The position numbers and the translations under genes are program-made. Under the pieces are notes generated by a model, which had not been told where the DNA came from, did no database searches, and was given only the letters and a program-made list of their open reading frames with translations. Below, piece by piece: positions 54,131 through 64,000 of a stretch of 64,000 nucleotides of DNA; within the stretch, counting starts at the first letter, position 1, and each line of letters starts with the position of its first letter. The DNA is from Cladophialophora immunda (Eukaryota; Ascomycota; Eurotiomycetes; Chaetothyriales; Herpotrichiellaceae): contig NW_015622547.1 of assembly GCF_000835495.1 (NCBI RefSeq), positions 1,302,001-1,366,000 of the forward strand, read 5' to 3'.

Positions 54131-56070
54131 GATTGAATCCGTCTCAGCTTTGCGTGTGCTTTCTTCCTTCCACCTCGTTAGGGTAAACTGAATCAAAATA
54201 AATGAGTTGTAGAGTGTCGAGGGTGGTTGGATGTTGAAGTGAAGGGTGACAACGTGCGGCCACCTCCTAGTCGCACAACCCTGCTGGCGAGAAATGTCGC
54301 ACAAGAAACAGGGCAGGACAGATTCACAGACGAGTTGGAACCAAACACTCCCAACCTCCCCGCTGATCGCCCGACCAGCTTCTCTTTATATCCTTGTGCA
54401 GGCTTTAGTTGCGGGGGAGGGACGAAGATCCCACGTTACACTGCGTTTCCGGGGTAAAGGGCGATTTTCGCGGTGGTCTGGGGATCTTGCCCGCGAGGAA
54501 GGATCAAGTCTGCGTGACCCCCCGAGAGCAAACTTGCCAGATTTGTGAGGAGAGAGCAAGTGGGAATTTTTTCGCAGATCTGGACATTGCCGTGAGAAAA
54601 AAAGGGTGTGCGATCCATCATCAGTCACGCGGGTCCCGGGTCCTGTGTCTGGGGTCCCTCCACTGAGGATACATATCCACCGCAGAATAGTATTCGCAAC
54701 ATGGGCTTCTCCATCCAATGGGACATGGGACAATCGCCAATGTGCCCATTCTTCCAGAGGTTCTCCTCAGTGCTCTGGCCACTGTCAGACGCGGAAGAGA
54801 GTGCCCATGGAGCGACGACGGTTTTTCGCCTCTGGCCCTGCTCCACCACGATTTTCGCAAGGTAGTATCGCACAGCATGAGGAATCCGGATCTAAGACCA
54901 ACTGGGACGGCCAGACCATGCAAGTGAGCAGAGAAAACCGACCCCGAAGATCCCAACGTCACCGATCATATGCCGGGCTGGACGGGTTGGATTGCTCTGT
55001 CGCCAATCAGGATGGTGGGTGGCTTTTCGAGGTTCGTTGGCTTCCATCGCGTCTTGGGCAGCGAAAGAGAATCCAAGGTCGGACGGACATGGACCGAGCG
55101 ATACCCAGGACCAAAGCTAATAAGTGGCGGCAGATGCGCATTTTCCCCTTTCGCCCTGTTGCCCTTTTGTCCCTTGGTACAGTATTATCTGCAACCCGGT
55201 CAATTGCCGACAACAACGCGACGGGCCGCAACGACACAAGACTTTCCCTCTGGTTGAAGCCAGAACTTGTTACCTCGTTGCCAGTGGCAAAGAGAACAAG
55301 GATCTCACCGCCGCTATCACCGTTGCCGCCGCCGACAGTTGCCGTTTCCACTCCCACAGCTAGTAAGTCTGACACGGATATGGCTATTCCCTCGGCTATA
55401 CAGGCCAAACAAGGCGGTTTCCTCATATGGAGCTGGGTCTATGTCGTCGCAGGGCCAGATCGAGTAGTTCCCCCGTCCAGAACAACGGCACCCACGGTTA
55501 TTGCCAGGCAAAAGGCACGGAGAAGTGGATCTAAGAATCTCTCGTCGGATCAAGCATCTGCGCGGGCTCGGCCTTTGCTTGATTCTTCTGGTATGTTTGT
55601 GGTCCCAACCCCAGGTCAGCAGGATCTATACTCCATACTCGGCAGAGAACCGTGGACTGGGGTCGGTTTATACCACCGAGGTGACACAAGCCTTGCGTGA
55701 TGGGCACTATCCATTTGGCACGGATCAATATTCAAACATACGGTAGACAATGCGTCTCGGGCACCACGCAGATAATCGAGCAGATGGTTCATCAAACAAT
55801 AGTCATTCCCTGGATAAAGCCAGGCTCAAGAAACTCAACGACCGAGCCAGTTTTGCGTCGCTCAGTTTCAGATTCATATGCTTGCCCAATCTCGTGCATG
55901 TGTTTGGCCCCTGGGAATCCATCCAGTTCAAATGTGGCATGTTTGCCCCCAAAGCGCCAATCTTGCCTACCACCCCGACCATGTCGAAAACCGTACACAT
56001 GCCCCCAAACACGGTATCCCTTTGGCCGTTCCCAAAATCTTTCCGGCTTGGAGCCGCCGTGGGCAGCCGT
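54131..56070. other. 1.9 kb between the MFS permease and the Pho80-type cyclin
   Basis: Besides the permease promoter, a long unrecognised open frame exists at 54606-55700 (+). No domain, signal peptide or splice structure supports it as a gene. Confidence 0.45.
54385..54483 (-). promoter_or_regulatory. TATA box and CreA-like sites upstream of the MFS permease
   Basis: A TATAAA (minus strand; plus 54385-54390) lies 255 bp upstream of the permease ATG. Just beyond it, three matches to the CreA consensus SYGGRG occur at 54411-54416, 54449-54454 and 54478-54483. Glucose repression of a sugar permease through CreA is well known in filamentous fungi; use of these sites is inferred. Confidence 0.4.
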
Positions 56071-57150
56071 TCAAGATTGACCCAACACTTCAATGCCCGC
56101 GCCGACCTGGACAACAGGCCTGCTGGGCAAGGTGCTGCTGGCCTTTCGTTTCTCCGCGCCCCTTGATTTCCGGTCCCCATTTTCCGGCATTCGCAGCTCG
56201 AGCGGACCCAGAGGATAGTCAAAAAGGACGGCCTCGTATCGGTTGTGCCGACACAGATTCTCGGCCTCGTGTTGCAGCATCTCAGCGTCCACTTTCAAAC
56301 TGAAATCAATCAGGTAGCAAAACGTGATTTCCAGCCGGCCCAGTTCGCCCTCGGACACGCCACCCACTTTGCTAAAGCGGGCGTGGGGCCACGACAGGTC
56401 CTCGAGCGCCTTCATGGCGACTCGCAGTGTGGCCAAGAGCAAGCGGTGCACGTTCCGTGGGGTCACCGGCAAGATCTTCTCCAGGACGGCCAGTCGCGTG
56501 ATATAGAGAGAAGCCGCCAGGTAGACCGCCGTGGACATGGGACAGTATTTGTGCATGCGCATCAGATAGTCCTCAGTAGAAATGGGAGGCGGCCGCTTCG
56601 AGTAAAACTTTCGCGCGAGTGCTCCGTGCTGGATATACAGAGGCTGAGCGTTGGCCCCGATAATACGGGCCGCCGCCGTGGGTTCATGCTCGTGCGCTTC
56701 AGGCGAGCCTATGGGTGTCTTCACAAACAGCACTCCATCGATGTGTTCCTGCTGCGAAGCAGACCCTGGTGGCCGCAGCTTGGTGTTTTCCTTCTTGGGT
56801 GTTTGCGTGGCGGTATCAGGTGTCATTGACTCACGCAACCTCGAGAGACTTCGAGCGGGCGACCCTCCTCGACTCCGCGCCAGTGGCGTGGGAGGCACGT
56901 CGCCGGTCAATTGGACGAGGTCGTCGATACTGCGACATAGCAATTTCAGCGCCGCGACCGGCTCCAGCTTGAAAATGTCCACATTCTCCGGAGTGAGGTC
57001 GTCCAGTCCTTCCAACGACGGGCTCTTGATCGAGGGAATAATCCCCTTGTCGTTCTCAGGCTCCGGGGGCGCAGGTAGTTGGGGCAGCGACGACGACGCT
57101 GCGCCCGCAGCCTCCTCTTTCTGCTCTCCTTGGTACTCTGAACCACCCAT
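56071..57150 (-). CDS. PHO80: Pho80/PREG-type cyclin
   Basis: Regulatory cyclin of a Pho85-type kinase; the Neurospora PREG and yeast Pho80 orthologues repress phosphate-acquisition genes in phosphate-replete cells. Single exon, 359 aa. The frame extends 4 codons upstream without an ATG, so I start at MGGSEYQGEQ. The first 185 residues are disordered, Pro/Ser/Glu-rich, with several S/T-P sites. The cyclin box spans about 190-310: ISTEDYLMRMHKYCPMSTAV, YLAASLYITRLAVLEKILPV, NVHRLLLATLRVAMKALEDL, and FSKVGGVSEGELGRLEITFC. This is diagnostic for the Pho80 branch. The tail is basic and short. Assignment to Pho80/PREG rather than another Pcl is likely but rests on recalled motif similarity. Confidence 0.88.
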   Translation of the reverse strand: MGGSEYQGEQKEEAAGAASSSLPQLPAPPEPENDKGIIPSIKSPSLEGLDDLTPENVDIFKLEPVAALKLLCRSIDDLVQLTGDVPPTPLARSRGGSPARSLSRLRESMTPDTATQTPKKENTKLRPPGSASQQEHIDGVLFVKTPIGSPEAHEHEPTAAARIIGANAQPLYIQHGALARKFYSKRPPPISTEDYLMRMHKYCPMSTAVYLAASLYITRLAVLEKILPVTPRNVHRLLLATLRVAMKALEDLSWPHARFSKVGGVSEGELGRLEITFCYLIDFSLKVDAEMLQHEAENLCRHNRYEAVLFDYPLGPLELRMPENGDRKSRGAEKRKASSTLPSRPVVQVGAGIEVLGQS

Positions 57151-58613
57151 ATTATGCGTCACGCAGATGATATGTTTTTCTTTTCCTTCCTTTGATCAGC
57201 CCACCTCGATCATGGGCGGAGAGACGCGTGCCGCTGCTGGTATCTGAAATGGGCGGCGAGTATTCCGCCACATGGTCAAGCTCGTGTCAAGGTGATGATT
57301 GCGCTCCCCCAGGAGCTGCTGGATGCCTCGCGCAGGGTGATGGAATGGTGCTGGGCAGAAGCTGCTTGCGAGCTCAGTAACGAGGTCGTCGGCAAGTTGC
57401 AACTGCAGTAAGGGAAAAAATTCAAACGGGCGAAAGGCGGGACAGGCGCAGCTTGGGCTTTGACTTTGATGACCCTTGAACGTGCTGAGCACGGCTGGGA
57501 CCAGGATGAATAAGGCGCGGAGCTCGGGAACAAGGAAGCGTCGCCATTCACAGACCCTCGGAGTGAGGACTAGGTAGAAACAATCAGGCTTGCGCCGGCA
57601 GGAGGACAGCGCGCATCAGGAGTCCAAGGGTGTGTGAATGGTGGAGGGACGAATGAGGGTGTTGGAATGAGGTCGGTTGTCTGTGCCTGGTGGTACGGAG
57701 ACCGAATGCAAGAGCACCAGATACAATGTCGAGACGAGGAACACCTCCTAAAGAGCTGGCAGGACAGCTTTGGCGTTCGCAATGTGTGTGGCCAAGTGTA
57801 TACATATAGCATACATTGGTTGTCCGACTTCCCCCAGAAAAGGTCAACGTGTCACGCGCCCTCGAGACGAAAAAAGATCCAGGCTTTTTTCGCCGCAGCC
57901 TGGGGATCCGGTTTGGCGTTGATTTATTTCTGCCTCCAGCACTGGCTCCATCAATTTCTTGCTCCTGTATCTATTCACCCGCGTAGCCTCTCTGTGTCAG
58001 CAACCACCGGCTCCGTGCTGCCCTGCTGCTCCAATGGCAAGAAGCGGTATCTTGGGTGATCAGCGCCTGGTTCTAGACTGCTGCGTTGCAGCCCGCACAC
58101 CCGACTGGTTCAATCCTGGGCTGCATCTCCAGACGTCGACTGACCTGCTCCACCAGGTGTCCTGACCTGCCTGTCCCGGTGGAGACTGCACGACATTCTT
58201 CAGCAATACCGAGGGGCTACTGAGGAGGAGAGATCTTCCTAAGAAAGAGAGCCTCGACCACTACCCAGATACTCCATCTTACCACAATGGCCAAGCACAC
58301 GCGTGTGTCTATGTATATAACACTATTCGATGAAATGCGCCTCCTTCATCCATAGTCACGATTCTTCCTCGAAGCTACAATAATCGCTAGCCCTGTGCCG
58401 TGGGCTGTCGAACGAATGACAAGATTTGGAATCTCTTCATGGCACAAATGTGTTGCTGGCGGAGACCGTCCCTTCAGCCACGAATGATATATGTATCCTC
58501 TGAGAACCTCCACAAACGCCGTTCCTCCTTTCCCTGCTTTGCAGCAATGTTCCCCATATTTATATGTCCTGCCCGTGAGTCCCCCCCAACCACTATACAC
58601 TCCCACTTAAGAC
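57151..58613. other. 1.5 kb intergenic: cyclin upstream region
   Basis: No gene recognised on either strand. Confidence 0.5.
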
Positions 58614-59618
58614 CTACTGCCGTCGTTGTCGTCGATCTCGGTCTCGGTCATGCTCGTCGTCGACGACAATGATACTCTGTCGCCGCGAACGTCTATCTCC
58701 CGTCCCAGGTCGTCTCTCCTCTCGAGCTTGCTGGCTGCGGAGGTGGTCGTAGTCGTCTCGAGCTCGGTCCAGAGCCGACCGATTGGCCTCGCGGATTGGC
58801 AACACTGCTGGCGGGTTGTGGACGACAACTCCCTGACGTTCTCGTGGTCGTCGGGTCTCGACAAAATGCTCCCGCTCCTGGTTGAGCCGAGTTTCACGCT
58901 CGGCAAGCTCTCGCTCACGTTTCTCCAGAGACCTTTGGCGTTTCTCGAAGTCAAGGTCGGCCTTGAGGCGGTCGGCAGTGTGCTCGGCCTGTCGTCGCTT
59001 GCGCTCTTCTCTCTCTAAATCTTCGCGTAACTTCTGGACTTCCGGATCTGGGCGCACACGTTCATATTCCCATCGTGCGCCGTCGTGATCATCGCCCATG
59101 CGTGCTCCGGTCATGTAGTACTTGCCGCTGTCGTGCTTGCGTGGTGGAGAGGGGCTTTCCACCTTTGGGTGAGCGTCCTCGTCGTCGACAGGCTCATGGA
59201 TGACCTTGACCTTAGGGTGGCGTGGAGACCGATTCTCCACAACGTACTCAATTGGTTCATCCTCGTGGTGGTGCTTGGTCTTTGGTGGTAGCTTGGGAGG
59301 GAGAGGGGTGTAAATGTTTTCCTCTAGATTGGACGACATGGTGTGGTATGGGCCTCGAGGAGGCGATGGAGGTGGCCGGGGAGGCGGACTCCAGCTACGG
59401 CGCTCCGGCCGTCGACTTCGAACGGGGACTTCTTCAATGATATGGACTTTCTTCTTGCGAGTCCGGAAGAGGTTGTAGAGCTTGGATCCCAATGTCAGCC
59501 GCTCTCTCTCCGGTGAGGTCGTTCGCACGATGCGGTAAGTACGCACCTGAGGGCTTCTTTCAATGAATATTGGTTCACGTGTGTACTCGTCGTGGCTTCT
59601 GCGGCGCCTATCAGACAT
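58614..59618 (-). CDS. Arg/Glu/Asp-rich coiled-coil protein, unknown function
   Basis: 334 aa, single exon. I do not recognise a characterised family. N-terminus MSDRRRRSHDEYTREPIFIE and a block TYRIVRTTSPERERLTLGSK; then a Pro/Arg linker (SWSPPPRPPPSPPRGPYH), a His/Glu/Pro region and a charged repeat-like helix at about residues 200-275 (LREDLEREERKRRQAEHTAD; KRQRSLEKRERELAERETRL) that should form a coiled coil. The end is RD/RR-rich (DDEHDRDRDRRQRRQ). The order RS-like head, Pro linker, R/E coiled coil and RD tail resembles many uncharacterised fungal nuclear or cytoskeletal proteins. The low-complexity bias makes homology claims unsafe. The gene is clear from its length and composition. 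Confidence 0.75.
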   Translation of the reverse strand: MSDRRRRSHDEYTREPIFIERSPQVRTYRIVRTTSPERERLTLGSKLYNLFRTRKKKVHIIEEVPVRSRRPERRSWSPPPRPPPSPPRGPYHTMSSNLEENIYTPLPPKLPPKTKHHHEDEPIEYVVENRSPRHPKVKVIHEPVDDEDAHPKVESPSPPRKHDSGKYYMTGARMGDDHDGARWEYERVRPDPEVQKLREDLEREERKRRQAEHTADRLKADLDFEKRQRSLEKRERELAERETRLNQEREHFVETRRPRERQGVVVHNPPAVLPIREANRSALDRARDDYDHLRSQQAREERRPGTGDRRSRRQSIIVVDDEHDRDRDRRQRRQ

Positions 59619-62217
59619 TCAAGGGCCGGTGGGAAGATTAGGTTGGGGACTTGAGGTGAAGAGGTCGACCACCACAGAGACAGACCAAGGCCAAGGGATG
59701 GACTCGTATCCGTAGGTAGTTTGATAGGTTTGGGTTGAATGTGAAGGGAGATGTCAAGGTTCAGATCGTCAATGATGCTGATTGAATGATGTGATCGACG
59801 GTGAGGGTCTTTATCAAGAGCAGACTTTGATGGATGCCTGGATTCATATACAACTGCTGGTCTGGGACATTGTGAGGGATGGTCAGGTTATATCCCTGGT
59901 CACCCACAATGCTCACAAAGAAGCAGCTCGAATACCGGTCAGCAACATAGTAGTCCGCTGTAGACGAGATCGTTTGCCACAAGTATATTCCTCGTCCGGG
60001 TCCAAGGCTGTGACCTGAACCAGGTGATCCGTAGCGGACGGTGTGATTTTGCACTAGGTTCACAGAAACAATGAGATGGATGGTGGGCAGCTCACAGGCC
60101 GCAAGGGAAAATGGATACTGTTGATTGGAGCCTTCGGGGTCCAAAGCAAGGGGTGAGATCCTTCGGGCCCAATGCACGGCTGGGAGGTCATGGTGCAATG
60201 TTAACTGCTCAAGAGCGTGATGGCATGTTGGGCAGGAAAATCCTTTTCACACGGTGGTTCGCATGACGAGACAAGGCAGCCGAAGGGGATTTTGGTCATG
60301 GTGCTTTTGGTCGAGGACTGGGATGGCCAGCCTGGTCCGAAGTGTATTCGTATGGCGGGTATGGACAAACCTGTACACCCGGCTTGGCCGTCACAGATGC
60401 CATTTTCCCACCTGATCTTGTCCCATGGGGCTATCTTTTTCTTTTTCCCATCCTCGCTGGCCCCCTATGGTGTTTGTTTCGTCCGTCGGAGGGATTTTCA
60501 GGACGCGGCCATCACCACGGTGGCGGCGAATTATGTCAGCTATCCGGGGAATTCGGCCAGAAAAGCGCGCGACGCCAGATCCTTGCACGACATTCCGGAC
60601 TTGTGGCTTTTTCTGCACAATGATAGCAAGGGGCCAGCGGTGATACAGCCAGAATAGGGGAAGGGGAAGAGCTGCCCCTTCCAGAGGGGGATGTGGATTC
60701 GACACTTGCGGCTCTGTGGCTGTGCGGCCCCCAATTGGCATTCAGGCTGCCCGTAGCAAAGAAGCAGACGGAGACAGACCGCCAAATGGCCTTCGTCGCC
60801 TTGCTCTGCACTGCCACCACCGCCTGACCTGACTTTGGCGTCATCGAGGGAAATGCACCGGGAGTGCTTTATCATTCGGCTAGATCCGGAGAATGGCAGG
60901 GGAAACAAATCCCCCAGTTCGGTTGCTCTGAAACATCACAACGCAGCCGCGCTTCGGGTGTGTGCCAATTACTTCAGCTCTTCCCCTTGAAGTCCCGGTC
61001 AAGCTTCCATGACTCACGATCGGCCCTGGTGATCTCGAGGCTTGAGGGAGCGATTCGGCCTCGGATTGGCTCAATCGCCGTGCCCTTGGTATTGGCCTTA
61101 GCCGCTGTGGCCGACCGAGGAGGTGATTTTGTTAGTTTCCTGGCAAAACTCCCGTGCAGAACAGATGTTTGAGGGTGGAACGGTCAACTGGCCACTAGGA
61201 GGCAAAATATCTTCCCGGGGAGACGGTTGGGAAAGGTTGGCAGGGGTGTACAGGTCCCTGTCGTGCTGAAAGGCCAGGGCTGATTGCAGCGGCTACCAGT
61301 GGCTGAAAGTTTAGTGAGGCTGACAGGACACCAAAGGGCCATTCGTAGACAGAATTCTGTTTTCGTCTGACAGGATTTTCTGCTCCTTGTGGTCGCTACT
61401 TCGGCGCAATGCTGCTGTCAGACGATATAAATTGAGCTTCTGCTTGCCTTCTCGGACGGCCAAGTACTCGTACAAAGCCTGCTTGAGAAGAACCTCATCA
61501 CACAATCAATCTGAATACCCACTTCTTGGCTAGCACCCTTGCATCTTCGTGAATCTGCAAGGCTGACCTTCACATTGCCCCGACTGTGCCCAAGAATCCA
61601 GTCAGTCACTGAGCTATCCCTACAAGAGAACGCACAGTGGTGAGATTATCTACCGAGGTAGGCATGTGTAAATGCTACTCTGGCTGGCCAGGTCAGCGAC
61701 CAGAACAGTGTTCAAGTGGCCTCTTGGGAGCCCGTCTCGGCATAGAATTCAATGGAATGTTTCCCTGCCCCGGGAGCAAAATGGAGGCGGGGGACCTTCA
61801 CCGCTGTCACTCCTCAGCCTCGCAGCCTCGTTGGCGACTCGGCGTCGATGCCCGCTCAAGCAGAGCCTTGCATCGGACGTATTGGAGTTCTAGATCACTT
61901 TTCATCTCGTTAAATCATTATTTTGATGTCCTGTGGGTAATCCCTATACAGATGCCTGCTTATCTTCCCGTAACGATGCAAGACAGCCTCAAAACGATAG
62001 GCTCCCATAGAAATGAAACCAAACGGAAAGACGTGCTCGTCTTTCCCACGCTCAATACCAAAGAAAAAAAAGTCCGACTGTCTATCCTCTAAGGAGTCGA
62101 CAAGAAGGAAAAGGATCCAAAACCACAGCGAGGTCCGGGCGTGACAACGACAAGATCTTCGCAAGAGCCTCCAAGGCAAAAGAGAAGCCGGAACCCGTAA
62201 TCACGAGAAGACAAGAC
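59619..62217. other. 2.6 kb intergenic stretch
   Basis: No supported gene. Open frames at 60217-60657 (+), 60391-60908 (-) and 61637-62092 (+) lack recognisable features. Confidence 0.45.
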
Positions 62218-64000
62218 CTAATGAGCCCAGCTCCCCTTTCTTACCCTTGCGCCCCAGTCCTCGTCCGCACCCAAACATGCGCGCTTTCTATCATCTGCGA
62301 AATTCGGACTCTGCCGGCCCCATTCTCTCACATATAACCTCAACGCCTCCCAACGTTTGCATTTGCCGATGACTTCGGCTTCATCCCAGCCATCGCCCTC
62401 CGGTGCACCCACGTACCCTTTGGCATCGACATTGTTATCATCCTTGCGCAGCTCTTCGATAGGAATGCGAGAAATCTTGCTGAGTTCTTCATCAAACATA
62501 TGTGCGAGGCTGGGGTACCCCAGGCTCAGGTAGTTGTATATCTGGGTAATCACCCGGTTGGGGAATTCGTCCTCGATTTGTTTCTCGATTCGCAGCTTTT
62601 TGTCGATGGTGCTAGTAAATGAATCATCGCCGTCTTGACTGCGCGGAGGGGTTAATGGGAGAAAGCCTAGTCCCGAGAGGTGTTGCCGGCGCCGTCCAGG
62701 AGTCTGGTATCCTCGCCCTGGCGTGCTGGCTTCGAATGGGTTGTTTCTTTCCCCTGCTGGAGTTACAGGGGAGGGTGTCTGGATGCCGCTGCGCAAGCCG
62801 TTCTGTGGACTTCGAGGTTGCCACAATCCCGCTTGACACATCCCCATCCACAGCCCTTCGCCAGCGTTGTTCTCTCGCTTTTTGTGTGGTCTCCAAAGGT
62901 CAGGACTACTAGGTTCCACCGACTCATCGTCACTTTCTGCACTTCTAGGTCTTGGGGGCTGATCGGGGTCGCAGCGTGTCATCTTTGGAGAGATGGTGAA
63001 CGGGAAGACGAGGTCGCCGCCCAGCATTGGAGGTGACGCAGCAGCCCTCATACGGGCCAGTTCTGAGTCTTCCTCCTCTGCTCTCGGCTTCTTCGTCTTC
63101 TTCAAGCCTTTTGCCTCCAATGCATGCCGGGTCGCCAACGCTGCAGCACTGAACCGACTCTGCCCCGCGGTGTCGGCTTTCAGCTCTCGTTTCGCCGCTT
63201 CGAGCTGCTCGTGATGTTTTCGCATATTTTCCATCTCTAAATTCAGCTCTGCCGCCGACGACCGTCGGAAGGTGTGGGCATCGGCCCCCTTCTCGCCCTG
63301 AAACATTGGCACCGGTAAAGGACCATCTTCATCATCTTCGCGCGAGATGGCAAAGTGATCCACAGGCTCATGCGGCCGTTCATTGATGTAGGCGGCCATT
63401 GCCTGCTCTTCTAATTCCTTCTCGCTCACCGTCTCGGCAGCCAAGCGTAGGACATATTCAGTATAACTGTCCTTCGCACTAGGTGGTGCTCTCCTGGTGA
63501 CTGAATCCACGGATGAAGGAGAGTCGCTCAGTGAGGGTGCGGAGCCTTCATCTTCCGAGGTCGACTCGATTATGGGCAGATCAGGAACAGCGAACGAATG
63601 CTGTCGTAAGGCCTCAGGCTGCTTTCGGGCCAGAGCCGCTGCCGAGAAGCGCGACTCCTCAATTCCAGAGACGTCTTCTGGTTGCTCTCTCTCTTCTGGT
63701 GGAGGAGAGGATGCTCGTCGACTCGGTGAGGGCGATGGTCTGGCTTCAGGAGTAGGGAGGTGGACGCGTCGATAGGAGCCTTTGGCAGTCTCTAATAGTT
63801 CTGGAGAGAACTTGCGGGGTCCAGATGAAGCTCTACTAGAAGCAGAGGAATCACCGGTTTTTTGTGGTTCGTCGTCCAAGTCCTCTGGTTCCGGGTCGCG
63901 TCTTCTTCTCGTAGTTGTACTGGTCTCTATGGGCTCCGGGACGAACTTCCGACGAGGACGACTCGAGGTCGTCTCTTCTGCGTCCTGAGATTTCTTTTCC
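62218..64000 (-). CDS. Conserved fungal protein of unknown function, 5' partial
   Basis: Runs off the right edge; the frame is open from 62218 to the end with no ATG that must be the start (593 codons visible). The N-terminal 450 residues are disordered: Arg-rich start (TTTRRRRDPEPEDLDDEPQ), Ser/Pro clusters (RPSPSPSRRASSPPPEERE), and two copies of an RFSAAALAxxxALEA-like helix (SRFSAAALARKQPEALR and SRFSAAALATRHALEAK). The ordered part is C-terminal, about 120 residues: KKLRIEKQIEDEFPNRVITQ, IYNYLSLGYPSLAHMFDEEL, SKISRIPIEELRKDD and KRWEALRLYVREWGRQSPN. I believe this C-terminal block is shared across filamentous ascomycetes, but I know no function. The stop TAG is at 62220-62218. Confidence 0.78.
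   Translation of the reverse strand, partial: EKKSQDAEETTSSRPRRKFVPEPIETSTTTRRRRDPEPEDLDDEPQKTGDSSASSRASSGPRKFSPELLETAKGSYRRVHLPTPEARPSPSPSRRASSPPPEEREQPEDVSGIEESRFSAAALARKQPEALRQHSFAVPDLPIIESTSEDEGSAPSLSDSPSSVDSVTRRAPPSAKDSYTEYVLRLAAETVSEKELEEQAMAAYINERPHEPVDHFAISREDDEDGPLPVPMFQGEKGADAHTFRRSSAAELNLEMENMRKHHEQLEAAKRELKADTAGQSRFSAAALATRHALEAKGLKKTKKPRAEEEDSELARMRAAASPPMLGGDLVFPFTISPKMTRCDPDQPPRPRSAESDDESVEPSSPDLWRPHKKRENNAGEGLWMGMCQAGLWQPRSPQNGLRSGIQTPSPVTPAGERNNPFEASTPGRGYQTPGRRRQHLSGLGFLPLTPPRSQDGDDSFTSTIDKKLRIEKQIEDEFPNRVITQIYNYLSLGYPSLAHMFDEELSKISRIPIEELRKDDNNVDAKGYVGAPEGDGWDEAEVIGKCKRWEALRLYVREWGRQSPNFADDRKRACLGADEDWGARVRKGSWAH

Noticed and set aside
57151..57162. Four extra codons before the Pho80-type cyclin
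   Set aside because: Begins with GTG; the ATG at 57150 is the first usable start.
1..64000. tRNA, rRNA, CRISPR, transposon or secondary-metabolite cluster
   Set aside because: No T-loop with flanking stems, no direct-repeat arrays with spacers, no transposase or reverse transcriptase motifs, and no PKS, NRPS or terpene synthase domains were seen on reading.

Overview
The window is a chromosomal segment of a filamentous ascomycete (Pezizomycotina). Genes sit on both strands, are separated by 0.5-4.5 kb of non-coding DNA, and are interrupted by short spliceosomal introns (about 48-109 nt) with GT...AG borders and CTRAY-like branch sites. Protein content is typically fungal: the NuA3 subunit Nto1, a Pho80/PREG cyclin, an AGC1 aspartate/glutamate carrier, TPC1, NUS1 and a MAL-type sugar permease. 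Placement in Eurotiomycetes, perhaps Chaetothyriales, is only a guess from the look of the proteins. I see no prokaryotic signature, CRISPR array, tRNA, rRNA, transposon or secondary-metabolite cluster.

Layout. 1-9 kb: 3' part of NTO1, a transformer-2-like RRM protein, a small Ser/Pro-rich protein and a Myb/SANT-like protein. 9.6-15.7 kb: AGC1 (+) converges on the repair nuclease FAN1 (-) across a repeat-rich spacer. 16.4-21.3 kb: secreted S10 carboxypeptidase and a GABA-type amino-acid permease, both minus, with GATA motifs in their upstream regions. 22.9-31.5 kb: steryl ester hydrolase (-), LSM2 (+, first exon only 14 nt), the cross-link repair nuclease PSO2 (-) and TPC1 (+). 32-37 kb: NUS1 (-) diverges from an RS-rich zinc-ribbon-like protein (+). 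37-41.5 kb: a 4.5 kb stretch without a recognisable gene, then a C2H2 protein at 41.5 kb. 43.9-49.2 kb: a small secreted protein, a multi-pass membrane protein of a common but uncharacterised fungal family, and a C-terminally anchored protein (-). 49.2-52.2 kb: no gene I can support. 52.2-54.1 kb: MAL-type MFS permease (-) with CreA-like sites upstream. 56-64 kb: Pho80-type cyclin, an Arg/Asp/Glu-rich coiled-coil protein, and a conserved unknown protein running off the right edge, all minus.

The genes are mostly unrelated housekeeping and nutrient-uptake functions. Loose themes are interstrand cross-link repair (FAN1 and PSO2 11 kb apart), nitrogen scavenging (peptidase plus permease), mitochondrial carriers (AGC1, TPC1) and RNA processing (TRA2-like, LSM2, possibly the RS protein). 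I did not find a clear new biological system. The strongest oddities are an in-frame, stop-free, splice-bordered 84-nt insertion carrying a (GAC)7 repeat inside the FAN1 catalytic core; a TRA2-like gene whose stop codon lies within a 5' splice site; a NUS1 protein lacking the C-terminal RxG arginine; and a GC-AG intron in TPC1.
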